The notes under the pieces: generated by a model
What the model saw: the letters and a program-made list of their open reading frames with translations, nothing else
Databases searched by the model: none
What the model was told of the DNA's origin: nothing
From: Pedobacter endophyticus
GTDB taxonomy: Bacteria; Bacteroidota; Bacteroidia; Sphingobacteriales; Sphingobacteriaceae
Direction of reading: 5' to 3'
Length of the DNA stretch: 64,000 nucleotides
Assembly: GCF_015679185.1 (NCBI RefSeq)
Contig: NZ_CP064939.1
Span: 2,108,001-2,172,000, forward strand
In this document: positions 1 through 10,197 of the stretch, in pieces
Numbering within the stretch: position 1 is the first letter of the stretch
Layout of the letters: every line of letters begins with the position of its first letter
Made by a program: the position numbers and the translations under genes

Positions 1-490
1 ACTGGGTGTAAACCTCTTGCTGCTTATCGTATTTTGGTACTAAATTATTAATATCAAAGGCTTCTGAAAAAGGAGCATCGCCCCATAAATCGTTCACCAT
101 AATTAAGTTGTAGGCAATTAGCACATCTGCCACGCCTTTATACTCGCTCGAATTGAGTGTAACGGCAAGTTTCTTCATTTCGTTGGCATCGGCCATGGCA
201 AAATAAAGCGCATCCCAGGTGCTACTAAAGTCGATCGATTGGAAGGTGTCGCCAGCGGCGCTTGCCGAAGGATTGGCCGTATATTGCACGTAAGGCAAAA
301 TAATGGTGGCCACATTGTAATTATTTAATCCGGCCTTGTAGGTTGATGTGGCCAGTAAGGCGTTTAAGTTCGGCGCCGTAACCTGATTGGGGTTATCAGC
401 CACTTTATCAAAGTAGCTGTCTTTACAGCTTTGCAACCCTAGTGCTGCAACCATCGCCGAGAATAATGTGTATTTTATAATCTTTTGCAT
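1..490 (-). CDS. SusD/RagB-family nutrient-binding lipoprotein, N-terminal part
   Basis: The gene runs off the left edge; about 163 codons are visible. It opens with a lipoprotein signal (MQKIIKYTLFSAMVAALGLQSC), so Cys22 would be lipidated and the protein anchored on the outer membrane. The following mature region (KDSYFDKVADNPNQVTAPNL, later VNDLWGDAPFSEAF) resembles the SusD-like family with early TPR-type helices. It starts 11 bases after the SusC-type gene stops, the usual SusC-SusD order, so it should be the surface lid that hands a glycan or peptide ligand to that transporter. Substrate cannot be told, because no CAZyme or peptidase gene is visible next to it. Confidence 0.88.
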   Translation of the reverse strand, partial: MQKIIKYTLFSAMVAALGLQSCKDSYFDKVADNPNQVTAPNLNALLATSTYKAGLNNYNVATIILPYVQYTANPSASAAGDTFQSIDFSSTWDALYFAMADANEMKKLAVTLNSSEYKGVADVLIAYNLIMVNDLWGDAPFSEAFDINNLVPKYDKQQEVYTQ

Positions 491-501
491 CGTAATTCTT
501 T

Positions 502-3500
502 TTAAAAACCAACATTAAGCGTAAACATAATGGTACGTGCCGATGGATAGGTAAAACCCGCAGAACCATCGTTATTGCTGCCCGCATCGTAAGAGCTCGA
601 TTCTGGATCTACACCGTAGTATTTAGTCCATAACCAAAGATTGTTTCCTGTTACCGAAACAGAAGCGTTTTTTATGGCCTTTTGGGGCAACCATTTTTCG
701 GGTAATCGGTACGATAGGCTTGCTGAACGTAAACGCACCCACGAAGCATCGCTAACAAAGGGTTCCGACACATTTCTGTAGAATCTGCGGTAATAACCTT
801 CGCCATAATCTACACCATCAGGCGCTATCCTCTGGCCTAGCCAAACTTGTTTGGTATTCGGTTCTCCGCTGGCCAATACGCCGTCAAAAACCTTAAAGCT
901 TCTTCTATCAACAGTATAATCGGGTAAGCCAAATGCAGAGTAAAAATCCTCAAGCCAATTGTATTTTTCAAAACCTAACCGCGCATCAAATAAAAGATTC
1001 AAGCTGAAATTTTTGTAAGTAAACGTGTTGCCCAAACCTACAATATAATTGGGTTGAGAATTACCTAACAAACGTTGCGTTCCGCCAGAAATGATTGGAA
1101 AACCGTTGGCGTCAATTAGCAAGGGAAGATTTTTATCCAAAATAATGGGATCTTGAGGCGATGCCGAATAGCGTTGGAAATAACTTCCGTAAATGTTTCC
1201 GTAAGGCTGCCCCTCGATCAGTTTCATAGTAACGCCAGCATTTCCGTAACCTCGGGCTGCGCCGTATACAATTTCGGTAATACCATTTGGCATCGAAAGT
1301 ACCTTGTTTCTATTGGCTGATAGATTAAGGTTTACGCTCCAATTAAAGTTTTGACTCACGATTGGCCTACCATTAATTACCAGTTCTACACCTCGGTTTC
1401 TGATATCACCGGCATTAATTGATTTGGTTACATAACCAACGGCTGATGAAATTTGCGTTTGAACAATTTGATCTTTACTGAGTGAATAATAGTAGGTAAA
1501 GTCGAATCCTAAGCGGTTTTTGAAGAACGACATTTCGAGCCCTGCTTCGTAAGTGTTGGTAAACTCAGGGCGTAAATCGATATTTCCAAGGTTGGAGCCG
1601 ATTGTTAAACCGCCTGTTCCGGTTGGTAGCGATGTATAAGGTGTATAGCCGGTGAAGGTAGAATACTCAGAAGCATCTTTTCCGATTTGGGCGTACGATA
1701 ATCTTAACTTAGCCTGACTGATAACGGTTGGCAGCTTAAATTGATCTGAAAACACATAACTCAAACTCGCCGATGGATAAAAGAACGACCGGCTTTCTTT
1801 CGGTAGCGTCGATGTAATATCGTTTCTTCCGGTTATGGTTAAGAACAAAAAGTTTTTATAATCGAATGTGGCCTCGCCAAAGTAACCCACCAATCGTTTT
1901 TGTCTGATGCTTTGGCTTGGTGTAAGCACCCCGGCATTAGATAGATTAAAGAAATTATAAATTCCCAAAATACTTCCAAGGGTTCCAATTTCCTTTATTT
2001 TTCTATCGTAAACCTCTTGTCCCAACCTCAAAGTACCCGTAATATCGTCGGTTATTTTGGTATTGAAGGTAGCCATTAAGGTGCTGTTCAGTGTTCTGAA
2101 TTTGGTGTTGTATTCTCCGTAATAGCCCTGATCGTTATCGTACATAGCCTCTCCGGTGTACATGGGGCCACGTGCGGTTCTCACACGGTTATCGTTATAG
2201 GTATCTACACCAAAACGGTAAGAAAAATTCAACCATTTAACCGGATCATAACTTAAGCTCGCTCCCGCAATAAAGCGGTTTACATCTCCTTTGAGCTTGT
2301 TGTTTGCGGTTCCCCAAATTGGGTTGTTTGTGCCGAAATATTTTTGAGAGCCATCGGCATTTTGGTAATCAGACACATCGTATCGCGGCGACCAATAGGC
2401 TAAACTTTCGCCAAAACGGTCGGCACTGTAGGTGTAACCACCAGAATTGGTAAAGTTCATATTTACCGATGCCTTAAATTTCGGGCTGATATTCAAATCT
2501 GTATTTAGCCTGGCCGATAAATTTTTGTTGTCGGTATTGGGCATCATCCCTTTTTGGTAAAGCTGAGATACAGATGAAAAAAACTTTACTGCATCGTTTC
2601 CGCCAGCCACCGAAACCGAGTTTTTAACCTGCTGTCCTGTTCCAAAAGCCTGATCATAATTATCGTACAATTGGTCTGGATGCGTCGGATCGATAAGTTT
2701 GGCCTCGGCAATGGTTGGCCCCCAGGCTGGTCCGATACCGCCGGGTGGATTGGTATAAACCCCTAACACCCCTTGGGTATATTCTTTTTGCACATCGGGG
2801 CTGATTAATACTTCGTCAAACCCGTAACTACTATTCAAATTGACTTGAAGCCCGTTCTGCTTGCCTCGTTTTGTGGTAATTACCACAACACCATTGGCAC
2901 CTCTTAAACCATAAAGAGCCGTTGCAGCACCTCCTTTTAAAATATTGATGGTTTCAATATCCTCGGGATTGATATCCGACGCTCTATTAGTTACCCCTCG
3001 AGCGCCATAAGCGGTACCACCCGGATTCGCACCTACGGTTGAGGTTGAGTTGTCGATTTGCACCCCATCAATTACATAAAGCGGATCGCCGGAAATGTTG
3101 GGATCGATGGAGTTTACTCCCCTTACCCTGATGCTTGCACCTTGGCCAGGGCCGCCACCTGTGCTCGAAATGGTTGCACCGGCAACTTTTCCCTGCAAGG
3201 CATTAACGAGGTTGGGTTGGTGGTTAAAGTTTAAATCTTCTGATCTGACGGTTTGCGCCGCGTAACCTAAAGATTTTGCCTGTCTGGTTATTCCCAACGC
3301 TGTAGATATGGTTACTTCCTGCAACTGCTGCGAATCAGATTCGAGTGTTGCGCTGATGGTGGTTTGGTTGCCAACGGGAACTTCTTTAGTTTTATAACCA
3401 ATTAAACTGATTACTAAAACGGAATTTGATGCTGGAACCTGAATACTAAAATTTCCGCTTCCATCGGTTGAGGTTCCGGCGTTGGAACCTTTAATTTTGA

Positions 3501-3633
3501 TACTGGCCCCCGGTAAAGGGCCTCCATCATCTGATGCGGTAATTTTTCCGCTTACTGTTTTTACCTGGGCCGTTGAGGATAAGCCGATAAGTAAAATACA
3601 AAGAAAAAGCAGGCATGTAAAGATTTTTCTCAT
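502..3633 (-). CDS. SusC/RagA-family TonB-linked outer membrane transporter
   Basis: 1043 residues, normal length for the family. A signal peptide ending near STAQ is followed by a carboxypeptidase-regulatory-like beta-sandwich (about residues 25-95), a plug domain (about 115-255, with the SusC-type segments VNALQGKVAGATI and DPLYVIDGVQID, then INILKGGAATALYG), and a long beta-barrel that ends in an aromatic residue (MFTLNVGF). It would import oligomers across the outer membrane using TonB energy, with the SusD partner downstream. No N-terminal anti-sigma-interacting (secretin/TonB short) domain is visible, so it is probably not itself a sigma-signalling transducer. The start ATG is clear. 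No terminator is seen between it and the SusD gene. Confidence 0.95.
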   Translation of the reverse strand: MRKIFTCLLFLCILLIGLSSTAQVKTVSGKITASDDGGPLPGASIKIKGSNAGTSTDGSGNFSIQVPASNSVLVISLIGYKTKEVPVGNQTTISATLESDSQQLQEVTISTALGITRQAKSLGYAAQTVRSEDLNFNHQPNLVNALQGKVAGATISSTGGGPGQGASIRVRGVNSIDPNISGDPLYVIDGVQIDNSTSTVGANPGGTAYGARGVTNRASDINPEDIETINILKGGAATALYGLRGANGVVVITTKRGKQNGLQVNLNSSYGFDEVLISPDVQKEYTQGVLGVYTNPPGGIGPAWGPTIAEAKLIDPTHPDQLYDNYDQAFGTGQQVKNSVSVAGGNDAVKFFSSVSQLYQKGMMPNTDNKNLSARLNTDLNISPKFKASVNMNFTNSGGYTYSADRFGESLAYWSPRYDVSDYQNADGSQKYFGTNNPIWGTANNKLKGDVNRFIAGASLSYDPVKWLNFSYRFGVDTYNDNRVRTARGPMYTGEAMYDNDQGYYGEYNTKFRTLNSTLMATFNTKITDDITGTLRLGQEVYDRKIKEIGTLGSILGIYNFFNLSNAGVLTPSQSIRQKRLVGYFGEATFDYKNFLFLTITGRNDITSTLPKESRSFFYPSASLSYVFSDQFKLPTVISQAKLRLSYAQIGKDASEYSTFTGYTPYTSLPTGTGGLTIGSNLGNIDLRPEFTNTYEAGLEMSFFKNRLGFDFTYYYSLSKDQIVQTQISSAVGYVTKSINAGDIRNRGVELVINGRPIVSQNFNWSVNLNLSANRNKVLSMPNGITEIVYGAARGYGNAGVTMKLIEGQPYGNIYGSYFQRYSASPQDPIILDKNLPLLIDANGFPIISGGTQRLLGNSQPNYIVGLGNTFTYKNFSLNLLFDARLGFEKYNWLEDFYSAFGLPDYTVDRRSFKVFDGVLASGEPNTKQVWLGQRIAPDGVDYGEGYYRRFYRNVSEPFVSDASWVRLRSASLSYRLPEKWLPQKAIKNASVSVTGNNLWLWTKYYGVDPESSSYDAGSNNDGSAGFTYPSARTIMFTLNVGF

Positions 3634-3879
3634 GTCTCAATTAGTTTAGGGTGATTTTATTAGGTACATGCAATATATGCTTTTTACATACAAAAACCCG
3701 CACAAAATGAGACCAAAAATCAGCAAACCATATACAAATTTTACATTTAAGCCGCGATTAGCGCTGATCTGAAGAACTAAGCAATAAAACATCACCGAAA
3801 CACTGCTGTAAAAAAGTTAATAAGTGGCAAACAGCATTCGAACAACCCTAAACTTCCCTCAATTTTTATGCAATAAACC

Positions 3880-3910
3880 AAAAAAGCTTCCGAATTACGC
3901 CGAAAGCTTC
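3880..3910 (-). terminator. Rho-independent terminator after the barrel gene
   Basis: Arms AAGCTT at 3884-3889 and 3904-3909, extended by a few imperfect GC pairs, are followed on the minus strand by a run of six T. It lies 24 bases beyond the stop of the 3934-6375 gene. The rest of 3634-3933, upstream of the SusC gene, shows nothing recognisable. Confidence 0.6.
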
Positions 3911-3933
3911 AACTATATATTTAAAATTGGGTT

Positions 3934-6375
3934 TTACTGTTGCAAACCTCCCATTCCACCACCTTGCTGCTGCTGGTCTTGTTTAATATCGTCGTTCTTT
4001 ATTTTTTTCTTTTCGGTGAATTTCAGTTTACCAAACGAGTAACTAAAGTTTATACCGAACGAGCGCAGCGGGTAATAAATGTTTGTACTTTGATAAAGTG
4101 TACCCAAGCCATTTACCGCATTGTTAACTGTTTTGATATGCAAATCGCGTGTAAACGGATTCAGTGTATTTATCCCAATTGATCCCTTTTTATTTAAGAT
4201 CTCTTTTTTAAATGATGCGCCATAAAATATCATCGCATCGGTTTTACCCTGATAAGTTCTTCGCGGAGAATTGACTACACCGAACAGCTCAAAATTGTAA
4301 CCTTTGCCAAAACCATAAGCCGAACGACCAAAAATGTTGTAGTTTAAGAACGTTCCGGTGCTTAAGCCGGTTTCCGAATTGCTAACCTCATAGGTGTTTA
4401 CACCTAAGTTGGTCATTAAGGTCCATTTTGGTTTTGGATTGTATGATGCAAATACATTGGCCCCATAAGTTTGGGCTGTACCAACATTAAGGTACGAGCT
4501 TAGCGTTTTTGTGGCGCCGTTTTCATCAGTAAACGAACTCACCGATCCTTCAATTACATCAGCTGTGCGACGGTAAAATACCGAGGCGTTAATTACCGAA
4601 CCTTTAATATAGGTAGAGTAACCCAGCTCTAGATTATCGCTCAACTCGGGTTTCAAATTCGGCTGACCTTGTCGAAGATTGAATGGGTCGCTATCGTTAA
4701 GAAAAGGATTTAGAAACACATAGCTTGGCCTTTGCACCCTGCGGTTATAACTTAGCTTTAATGTGGCATTTCCTTTTAACGTTTGCGAAATTATAGCACT
4801 CGGAAATAAATTTAAATAGTCGTTTTTTTGCAGTCCGTTCGTCTGCGTGTTAAAATCTATGCGGGTATATTCCGATCTTAAACCGCCCTTGAAATTCAGT
4901 TTTTTACTTAATTTGAAACTGATTACGCCGTACGCTGCCGCAACATTTTGGTTGTATTCAAAATCTTGTTCACTATCATCAAACTGGCTGTTCAGGTTTC
5001 TAAAAATCCCCTTTGCACCAACCTCTAAAATTGTTGCCTTGCTAAACGGATAAACGTAATCGGTTTGTGCGGTGTACTCGTGGTTAACTCCTGTATTGTT
5101 AGTGGGAATTACTGGTCCGCTGGTTTCGCCCGCCGGGATAAATTCGTTACTAAAACTGGTTGGGTTTCTACTGGTAGAAAGCTGTGCCGAAACGGTAAAC
5201 TCCTCTCCTTCTCTCTTGCTGGTTTTCTTGTAGTCGACGTTCCAATCCAGATTATTGAAACCCATATCCATATCGCTCTTGTTGGTAAATGACTCACCAT
5301 TTCTCAGGTAGTTGGAAACACCCGGCCCTCCGTTTGAAAAGTTGTTGTACTTTACCGAAGAACTGATGTTATTATAGGCGTTGAAATCGTAATCGAGACC
5401 AAAACTTCCGTTATATCCATTGCGGCTCCATTTAGAATAGCCGTCTTGTAGCACCGAACTTACTGAACCATCGTTTAAATAGGTTATATTTTCGAAAGCA
5501 ACTCTCGATTTTTGCGCATAGGCCAGGTTGGTACCCAATGCAGTGTTTAGGCTTAGTCGGCCAGTTTTAGCAGTTAAGTTAAAAGCACCATTGTTTTGGC
5601 GTGTACCTGCAGAAGCATTAACGGTACCGCTTACCCCTTGGGCATCTGATTTTTTGGTAATAATGTTGATGATACCGCCCGATCCTTCGGCATCGTATTT
5701 TGCCGATGGACTGGTAATTACCTCAACACTTTTAATTTGTTCTGCAGGAATCATTTTCAACGCATCGGCAACGCTACTTGCCATGGTACCCGAGGGTTTG
5801 CCGTTGATTAAAACCCGCACTGCACCGCCACGCAGTTGCACATTTCCATCAATATCTACAGAAAGCATTGGCACCTTACGCATTACATCGGTGGCGTCGC
5901 CGCCTGCATTTGTTCCGTCGGCCTCGGCATTGTACACCATTCGATCAATCTTGTTTTCAATTACTGCCTTTGTACCCTCAACCTGAACATCGGCCAGTGT
6001 ATTTTCGTTAGGCGATAAATATATTGTTCCTAAATTGTTGTCAGGCTTTGCCGGTGTAGTGGTTACTAAAACGGTTTTGGTCACATAGCCAATGAAGCCC
6101 ACGCGTAGCTTGTATTCATCCGGAGCAACATTTTGTATCGTGGTTTTTCCACTAGGATCTGTTACACTTCCGTTTACAGGTTTGTTATCTTTTACCTTGA
6201 TTAGTGATACGGTAGCATAATCAACTGGCTTTTTTGTCAGCGAATCTAATATCACTGCCGATATTCTTCCAAAAACTGCTGGTTTTTTGGCGGCTCCTCC
6301 CAAGCCACCAGGAAACTGTGCATTTACATTGAAGAACATTCCTATAAATAAAATGGAAAGTAAAAATCGTTTCAT
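3934..6375 (-). CDS. Outer membrane beta-barrel family protein (TonB-receptor-like)
   Basis: 813 residues. A signal peptide (MKRFLLSILFIGMFFNVNAQ) leads into a carboxypeptidase-regulatory-like domain (about 35-120), a plug-like domain (about 125-240, with DVMRKVPMLSVDIDGNVQLR and EVITSPSAKYDAEGSGGIIN) and a barrel of the OMP_b-brl_3 type common in Bacteroidota. The C-terminus is unusual: a charged and Gln/Gly-rich tail (DDIKQDQQQQGGGMGGLQQ) after the last beta strand (YSFGKLKFTEKKK). Ligand unknown; no SusD partner adjoins it, so it is probably a stand-alone uptake or surface protein. It has its own terminator and is separated from the SusC gene by 300 bases. Confidence 0.88.
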   Translation of the reverse strand: MKRFLLSILFIGMFFNVNAQFPGGLGGAAKKPAVFGRISAVILDSLTKKPVDYATVSLIKVKDNKPVNGSVTDPSGKTTIQNVAPDEYKLRVGFIGYVTKTVLVTTTPAKPDNNLGTIYLSPNENTLADVQVEGTKAVIENKIDRMVYNAEADGTNAGGDATDVMRKVPMLSVDIDGNVQLRGGAVRVLINGKPSGTMASSVADALKMIPAEQIKSVEVITSPSAKYDAEGSGGIINIITKKSDAQGVSGTVNASAGTRQNNGAFNLTAKTGRLSLNTALGTNLAYAQKSRVAFENITYLNDGSVSSVLQDGYSKWSRNGYNGSFGLDYDFNAYNNISSSVKYNNFSNGGPGVSNYLRNGESFTNKSDMDMGFNNLDWNVDYKKTSKREGEEFTVSAQLSTSRNPTSFSNEFIPAGETSGPVIPTNNTGVNHEYTAQTDYVYPFSKATILEVGAKGIFRNLNSQFDDSEQDFEYNQNVAAAYGVISFKLSKKLNFKGGLRSEYTRIDFNTQTNGLQKNDYLNLFPSAIISQTLKGNATLKLSYNRRVQRPSYVFLNPFLNDSDPFNLRQGQPNLKPELSDNLELGYSTYIKGSVINASVFYRRTADVIEGSVSSFTDENGATKTLSSYLNVGTAQTYGANVFASYNPKPKWTLMTNLGVNTYEVSNSETGLSTGTFLNYNIFGRSAYGFGKGYNFELFGVVNSPRRTYQGKTDAMIFYGASFKKEILNKKGSIGINTLNPFTRDLHIKTVNNAVNGLGTLYQSTNIYYPLRSFGINFSYSFGKLKFTEKKKIKNDDIKQDQQQQGGGMGGLQQ

Positions 6376-6695
6376 GTTAAGTTAATCTTTCGTAATTAGT
6401 CTTTGCAAATTGCATTTTGTTACAATGCATTAGAACAGTTTTATGCTCACCTGCAAATTTCGGTCGGCAAAGGTGCGATTTTTATCGGTAGAAAGAAAGG
6501 AGTCCGAAAGTCGGGAGTCCGAAGTCGGGAGTCTGAAGTCCGAGATACGCCCGTCATTTCGACGAGGAACCAGGAGAAATAACGCTAATGAAATTGTGCA
6601 AGTCATCCGATGAACTTAAAACCAATTGCCTATATTCATCGGATGACTCGCCCCCACTAATAACTAATGAACCAATAAGCCGTTTCAACGGGCAA
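6376..6695. other. Intergenic region with repeat fragments
   Basis: No gene seen. 6505-6541 holds short near-tandem copies of 'agtcgggagtccga'. 6552-6580 is a fragment of the GTCATTTCGA repeat family found complete near 22.6 kb. 6602-6647 is a palindromic 46-bp element listed separately. Confidence 0.6.
6602..6647. repeat. 46-bp palindromic intergenic element, copy 1
   Basis: It begins GTCATCCGATGAA and ends TTCATCGGATGAC, its reverse complement, with a ~20-base central loop. Two more copies of the same length occur at 40621-40666 and 40891-40935. The shared ends with variable middles suggest a REP-like element. Here it lies just downstream of the agmatine deiminase gene. Confidence 0.7.
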
Positions 6696-7772
6696 CTAAA
6701 CCGCTGGCTCTTGCTGACTCAAACAGTGAAAACTGCCCAAGCCCCAAATAATATCTACAGAATTGATGCCTACCACTTTCCTATCAGGAAAACAACCTTG
6801 AATAATTTCCAGTGCCTTTTGATCGTTTACATCACCAAAGATCGGAACAATTACCGCCGCATTGGCGATGTAAAAGTTTGCATACGAAGCGGGCAAGCGG
6901 GTATCATCGTAAATTACTGGCGATGGCATTGGGAGTTCCACAATATTTAACGGGCGACCATCTTTTAACTTCATTTGTTTCAAGGTCTCAAGGTTTTCTT
7001 GAAGCAAAATGTAGTTTTCATCCAATGGATTGCTTTCTACCACGGTCAAAACGGTATCTTCGTTTACAAAGCGGGTAATGTCATCAATATGGCCGTCGGT
7101 ATCATCGCCGACAATGCCGTCTCCGAGCCATAAAACCTGCTCCTGCCCGTAATATTCGAGCAGATATTTTTCAATTTGTTCTTTAGTTAAATGTGGATTA
7201 CGGTTTTCGTTCAGCAAGCAGGCCGTTGTAGTTAAAATCGTTCCGGCGCCGTTAAATTCTACTGAGCCCCCTTCCATCACAATATCTGGCGTAAACAAGG
7301 GCAAGCCGAAATGTTTGGCAATTTTTGTTGGCACCACATCGTCTAAATCAAAAGGAGGATATTTTCCGCCCCAGGCGTTGTAGCCCCAATCGATTACCGC
7401 TTTTTCACTGTTCTTAACCACAAATGCCGGACCGTGATCGCGACACCAAGCATCGTTGGTTTCATTGAAGTAAAATTCGATCTGATCTAAATCAACATCA
7501 ACTTTTTCCAGCTCAGAAACGGCAAAAGCTTTCATTTCTTCGTCCTTAACGTTGATGCGAACTTTTTCGCCCTCAGCAACGGCCTTGATAAATTGGCAAT
7601 AAGGTTCATAAATCGTTTCGAGCTTACCCGGCCAGCTTGCTTCCTTATGCGGCCAGCTCAACCACGTTGCCTCGTGTTTTGCCCATTCAGCAGGGAAAGA
7701 GTATCCTTGTTGCTTCGGCGAGTAATCGAATTGATTGATATTTAATTTTTCTCTTGGAGGGAAATTTGACAT
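6696..7772 (-). CDS. aguA: Agmatine deiminase family protein
   Basis: 358 residues, normal length for the family. Agmatine deiminase hydrolyses agmatine to N-carbamoylputrescine and ammonia. The guanidine-modifying fold is supported by FNETNDAWCRDHGPAFV (about 104-120), by IVMEGGSVEFNG (about 168-179), by GIVGDDTDGHIDD (about 225) with its His/Asp pair, and by the C-terminal HCLSQQEPA carrying the expected catalytic Cys350. The N-carbamoylputrescine amidase gene lies upstream on the same strand, 325 bases away, supporting agmatine rather than peptidyl-arginine as substrate. Enzyme class is firm; exact substrate is inferred from context. Confidence 0.92.
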   Translation of the reverse strand: MSNFPPREKLNINQFDYSPKQQGYSFPAEWAKHEATWLSWPHKEASWPGKLETIYEPYCQFIKAVAEGEKVRINVKDEEMKAFAVSELEKVDVDLDQIEFYFNETNDAWCRDHGPAFVVKNSEKAVIDWGYNAWGGKYPPFDLDDVVPTKIAKHFGLPLFTPDIVMEGGSVEFNGAGTILTTTACLLNENRNPHLTKEQIEKYLLEYYGQEQVLWLGDGIVGDDTDGHIDDITRFVNEDTVLTVVESNPLDENYILLQENLETLKQMKLKDGRPLNIVELPMPSPVIYDDTRLPASYANFYIANAAVIVPIFGDVNDQKALEIIQGCFPDRKVVGINSVDIIWGLGSFHCLSQQEPAV

Positions 7773-8097
7773 TTATTTCGGTTGTAATTTTAAGGGTGTT
7801 ATCGTACGCTTCTCTGGAAATATGGATGAAAAATCAAAAACTTCGTGGTTCTCGGCTACCTGCCTGGTCGAAGGCCTTTTTCAAGAGAAAAACAAATGAA
7901 CATCTGTCCTTCGACTCCGCTCAGGATGACAATGCACTTTTGTTTTGCTCTTGGCCAAGCGCTCGAATCCGATGGCTATCGGATGACGACTACTCTAACG
8001 AGCATTCTTCTGAAATCTAGGTACCACCTATTTATAACTCTAAACTGGTTTTCGTTTGATCCTTTGGTCTTTAAGCTTTGGTCTTTAAGCTTTAGGC
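7773..8097. other. Intergenic region, repeat debris only
   Basis: No gene supported. It contains a near-copy of the genome's CCGATAGCTATCGG palindrome (about 7969-7985) and a short tandem duplication of TTTGGTCTTTAAGC near 8062-8092. Whether the two polyamine genes are co-transcribed across this gap is unclear. Confidence 0.5.
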
Positions 8098-8973
8098 TTA
8101 ATCCCCATCAATATACCTTTTCGTAATCGGCTGATAAGAATCAATTCTTCTATCTCTTAAAAATGGCCAGTGTTTGCGGAAGAAATCAGATTCTGCCAAA
8201 TCGAGCTCAACAACTTCGGTTTCTTCCTGATCGTGCGAGGCCAGATAAAGCAAGCGACCTTGTGCATTCGTTGCGAAGCTTCCGCCCCAGAATTTCATAG
8301 CGCCGTCTTGCTCAAAACCCACACGGTTTACACTCACCACCGGAACACCATTGGCCACGGCATGCGAACGTTGAATTGTTTGCCAGGCATTATACTGATC
8401 TTTATTTGTTTCTTCATCCTGATCGGTAGCCCAACCAATTGCCGTTGGATAGAACATAATATCTGCCCCCATTAACGCCGTAATACGCGAAGCTTCAGGG
8501 TACCATTGATCCCAACAGATTAAAACGCCAATTTTAGCAAACTTCGTCTCGAAAACTTTGTAGCCCAAATCGCCTGGAGTGAAATAAAACTTTTCATAGA
8601 ATGCCGGATCGTCGGGGATATGCATTTTGCGGTATTTTCCCAAGTACGAGCCATCGGCATCTAAAACCGCAGTTGTATTGTGGTATAAACCTTCGGCACG
8701 TTTCTCAAATAACGAAGCAATAATTACCACACCCAACTCCTTCGCTACCACCTGCAAGGCATCTGTTGATGGACCGGGAATCGCCTCTGCCAAATCGAAA
8801 TTATCATAATCTTCAACATCGCAGAAATATAACGAGGTAAACAACTCTTGCAAACAAACAATTTGTGCGCCTTTTGCGGCCGCATCCCTTACCTTTGCAA
8901 TCGCCTTAGTTAAATTTTCCTGTTTATCTTTTGTACAGCTCATCTGCACCAAACCAACTTTTACTTTCTTCAT
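8098..8973 (-). CDS. aguB: N-carbamoylputrescine amidase (nitrilase superfamily)
   Basis: 291 residues from the ATG at 8973; a TTG 12 bases upstream is a less likely start because GGAAAAAAGC there reads as the ribosome-binding region. The carbon-nitrogen hydrolase triad is visible: Glu in CLQELFTSLYF, Lys in YRKMHIPDDP, and Cys in GVLICWDQWYPEASR. The family cleaves N-carbamoylputrescine to putrescine, CO2 and ammonia. With the agmatine deiminase downstream it gives a two-step agmatine-to-putrescine route. No arginine decarboxylase is present in the window, so the source of agmatine must be elsewhere. Confidence 0.93.
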   Translation of the reverse strand: MKKVKVGLVQMSCTKDKQENLTKAIAKVRDAAAKGAQIVCLQELFTSLYFCDVEDYDNFDLAEAIPGPSTDALQVVAKELGVVIIASLFEKRAEGLYHNTTAVLDADGSYLGKYRKMHIPDDPAFYEKFYFTPGDLGYKVFETKFAKIGVLICWDQWYPEASRITALMGADIMFYPTAIGWATDQDEETNKDQYNAWQTIQRSHAVANGVPVVSVNRVGFEQDGAMKFWGGSFATNAQGRLLYLASHDQEETEVVELDLAESDFFRKHWPFLRDRRIDSYQPITKRYIDGD

Positions 8974-9234
8974 GCTTTTTTCCAAATGAGAGAATGATTC
9001 AATAATTAAATGAAAGAATGATTGAATGAAAGAATGAATAAATTAATCGTTCAATCGTTTCAAATCCATCCACTCTTCCGATAGCTATCGGAACAAACTT
9101 CTGTGATTCAAAATTATTGCGCAAAGTTACTAAAAAGGTTTAAGGTATAAAGATGGGCGATGTAAGGTTTGTGTGAAATTTAGGTCGGTATATTCCCCGC
9201 AGAGTATGTTGAGAGCAGCAGTTTGTGCGGCAGT

Positions 9235-9921
9235 TTAAATGTACATGAGCGATTCAACCGGCTCAAAGGCCATCAACCAGCATGCAGCTACCTTTAATAC
9301 ATCCAACAGTGCCACGTACCATTTTTGAAGCTGTTCATTTTGCACTTCCTGAAAGGAAAGAAATGTGTACCGCTCTTTCAATCCCTTCCAAATTACCTTA
9401 TGGCCGGGCAAATCGCACATCGAAATGATGATTGATCCGTTGGCGTTTAAATTATACGCACTGCAACTTTCGATGGTGTCTAGCGGTTTTGTAAAATAAT
9501 AAAGTGTTTCGTTAAAGATGATGATATCAAACTTTTCAAACAGCTCTTGCTTATCAAAATCGAGCTGTTTAAAATTGCCCGTTGGAAATAGTGCTGTGGC
9601 CTTTTTTATTGCTGCCTCTGAAATATCTATACCGAGGTAATCAAGGTCTTTGCCAAACTTTTCATTAAGGTATTGGTACAGTACGCCCTGTCCGCAGCCA
9701 ACGTCTAAAATCTTTCCTTTTTTTCCAAACTGCTCATACAGGCTCACAATGGCATGATAATGTTGCGATTCCGGTTTCGAAAAAAGGTAATCCCAATGCT
9801 TGCCGCTAAACTGATCTTCCCAAATGGATCGCGAAATTCGATTTCCGAACCCGAAGCGATACAAGAGCGATGAATAAAGCTTGCTTCTAAGTTTGTTTGT
9901 AAATGCCTGTAAATACATCAT
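9235..9921 (-). CDS. Class I SAM-dependent methyltransferase
   Basis: 228 residues if started at the first Met of MMYLQAFTNKLR; an ATG further upstream (10005) would add a segment without homologous character. The SAM-binding glycine loop KILDVGCGQGVLYQYL, the acidic residue in LDYLGIDISEAAI, and FDIIIFNETLYYF (motif post II) identify a Rossmann methyltransferase resembling the NodS/small-molecule type. The substrate is not identifiable. It stands alone, divergent from porV, so context does not help. Confidence 0.8.
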   Translation of the reverse strand: MMYLQAFTNKLRSKLYSSLLYRFGFGNRISRSIWEDQFSGKHWDYLFSKPESQHYHAIVSLYEQFGKKGKILDVGCGQGVLYQYLNEKFGKDLDYLGIDISEAAIKKATALFPTGNFKQLDFDKQELFEKFDIIIFNETLYYFTKPLDTIESCSAYNLNANGSIIISMCDLPGHKVIWKGLKERYTFLSFQEVQNEQLQKWYVALLDVLKVAACWLMAFEPVESLMYI

Positions 9922-10197
9922 GTTTATTATATCTGGTTTAATCAAAAATAACATTAAGAAATGCCAAAGCGAAGACCCGCAACCGCATTGGTTTAGTATG
10001 CACATGTCCTTTACAGAAAATGAAAATCGATTGCAGGCTTGCTAAAGCGATTGTTAAACGAAACGAAGACCTTATGTAACAGAACATTGTACCAAAATTG
10101 TGAACTTTCTTAGCTCAAGTTGTCAATAAGGTTTTCATTATAAACAAATTAAACCTACAGGGGTACTACTAAACAGAATTAATCGTTAATTTTAGGT

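Noticed and set aside
5528..5986. Open frame opposite the barrel gene
   Set aside because: It is antisense to a clearly coding gene and its residue make-up follows from the sense frame.
1..6375. Full polysaccharide utilisation locus
   Set aside because: SusC/SusD are present but no glycoside hydrolase, lyase or regulator gene is visible; only the right-hand part may lie in the window.
6588..6950. Plus-strand frame near aguA
   Set aside because: It covers the palindromic element and the antisense strand of agmatine deiminase.
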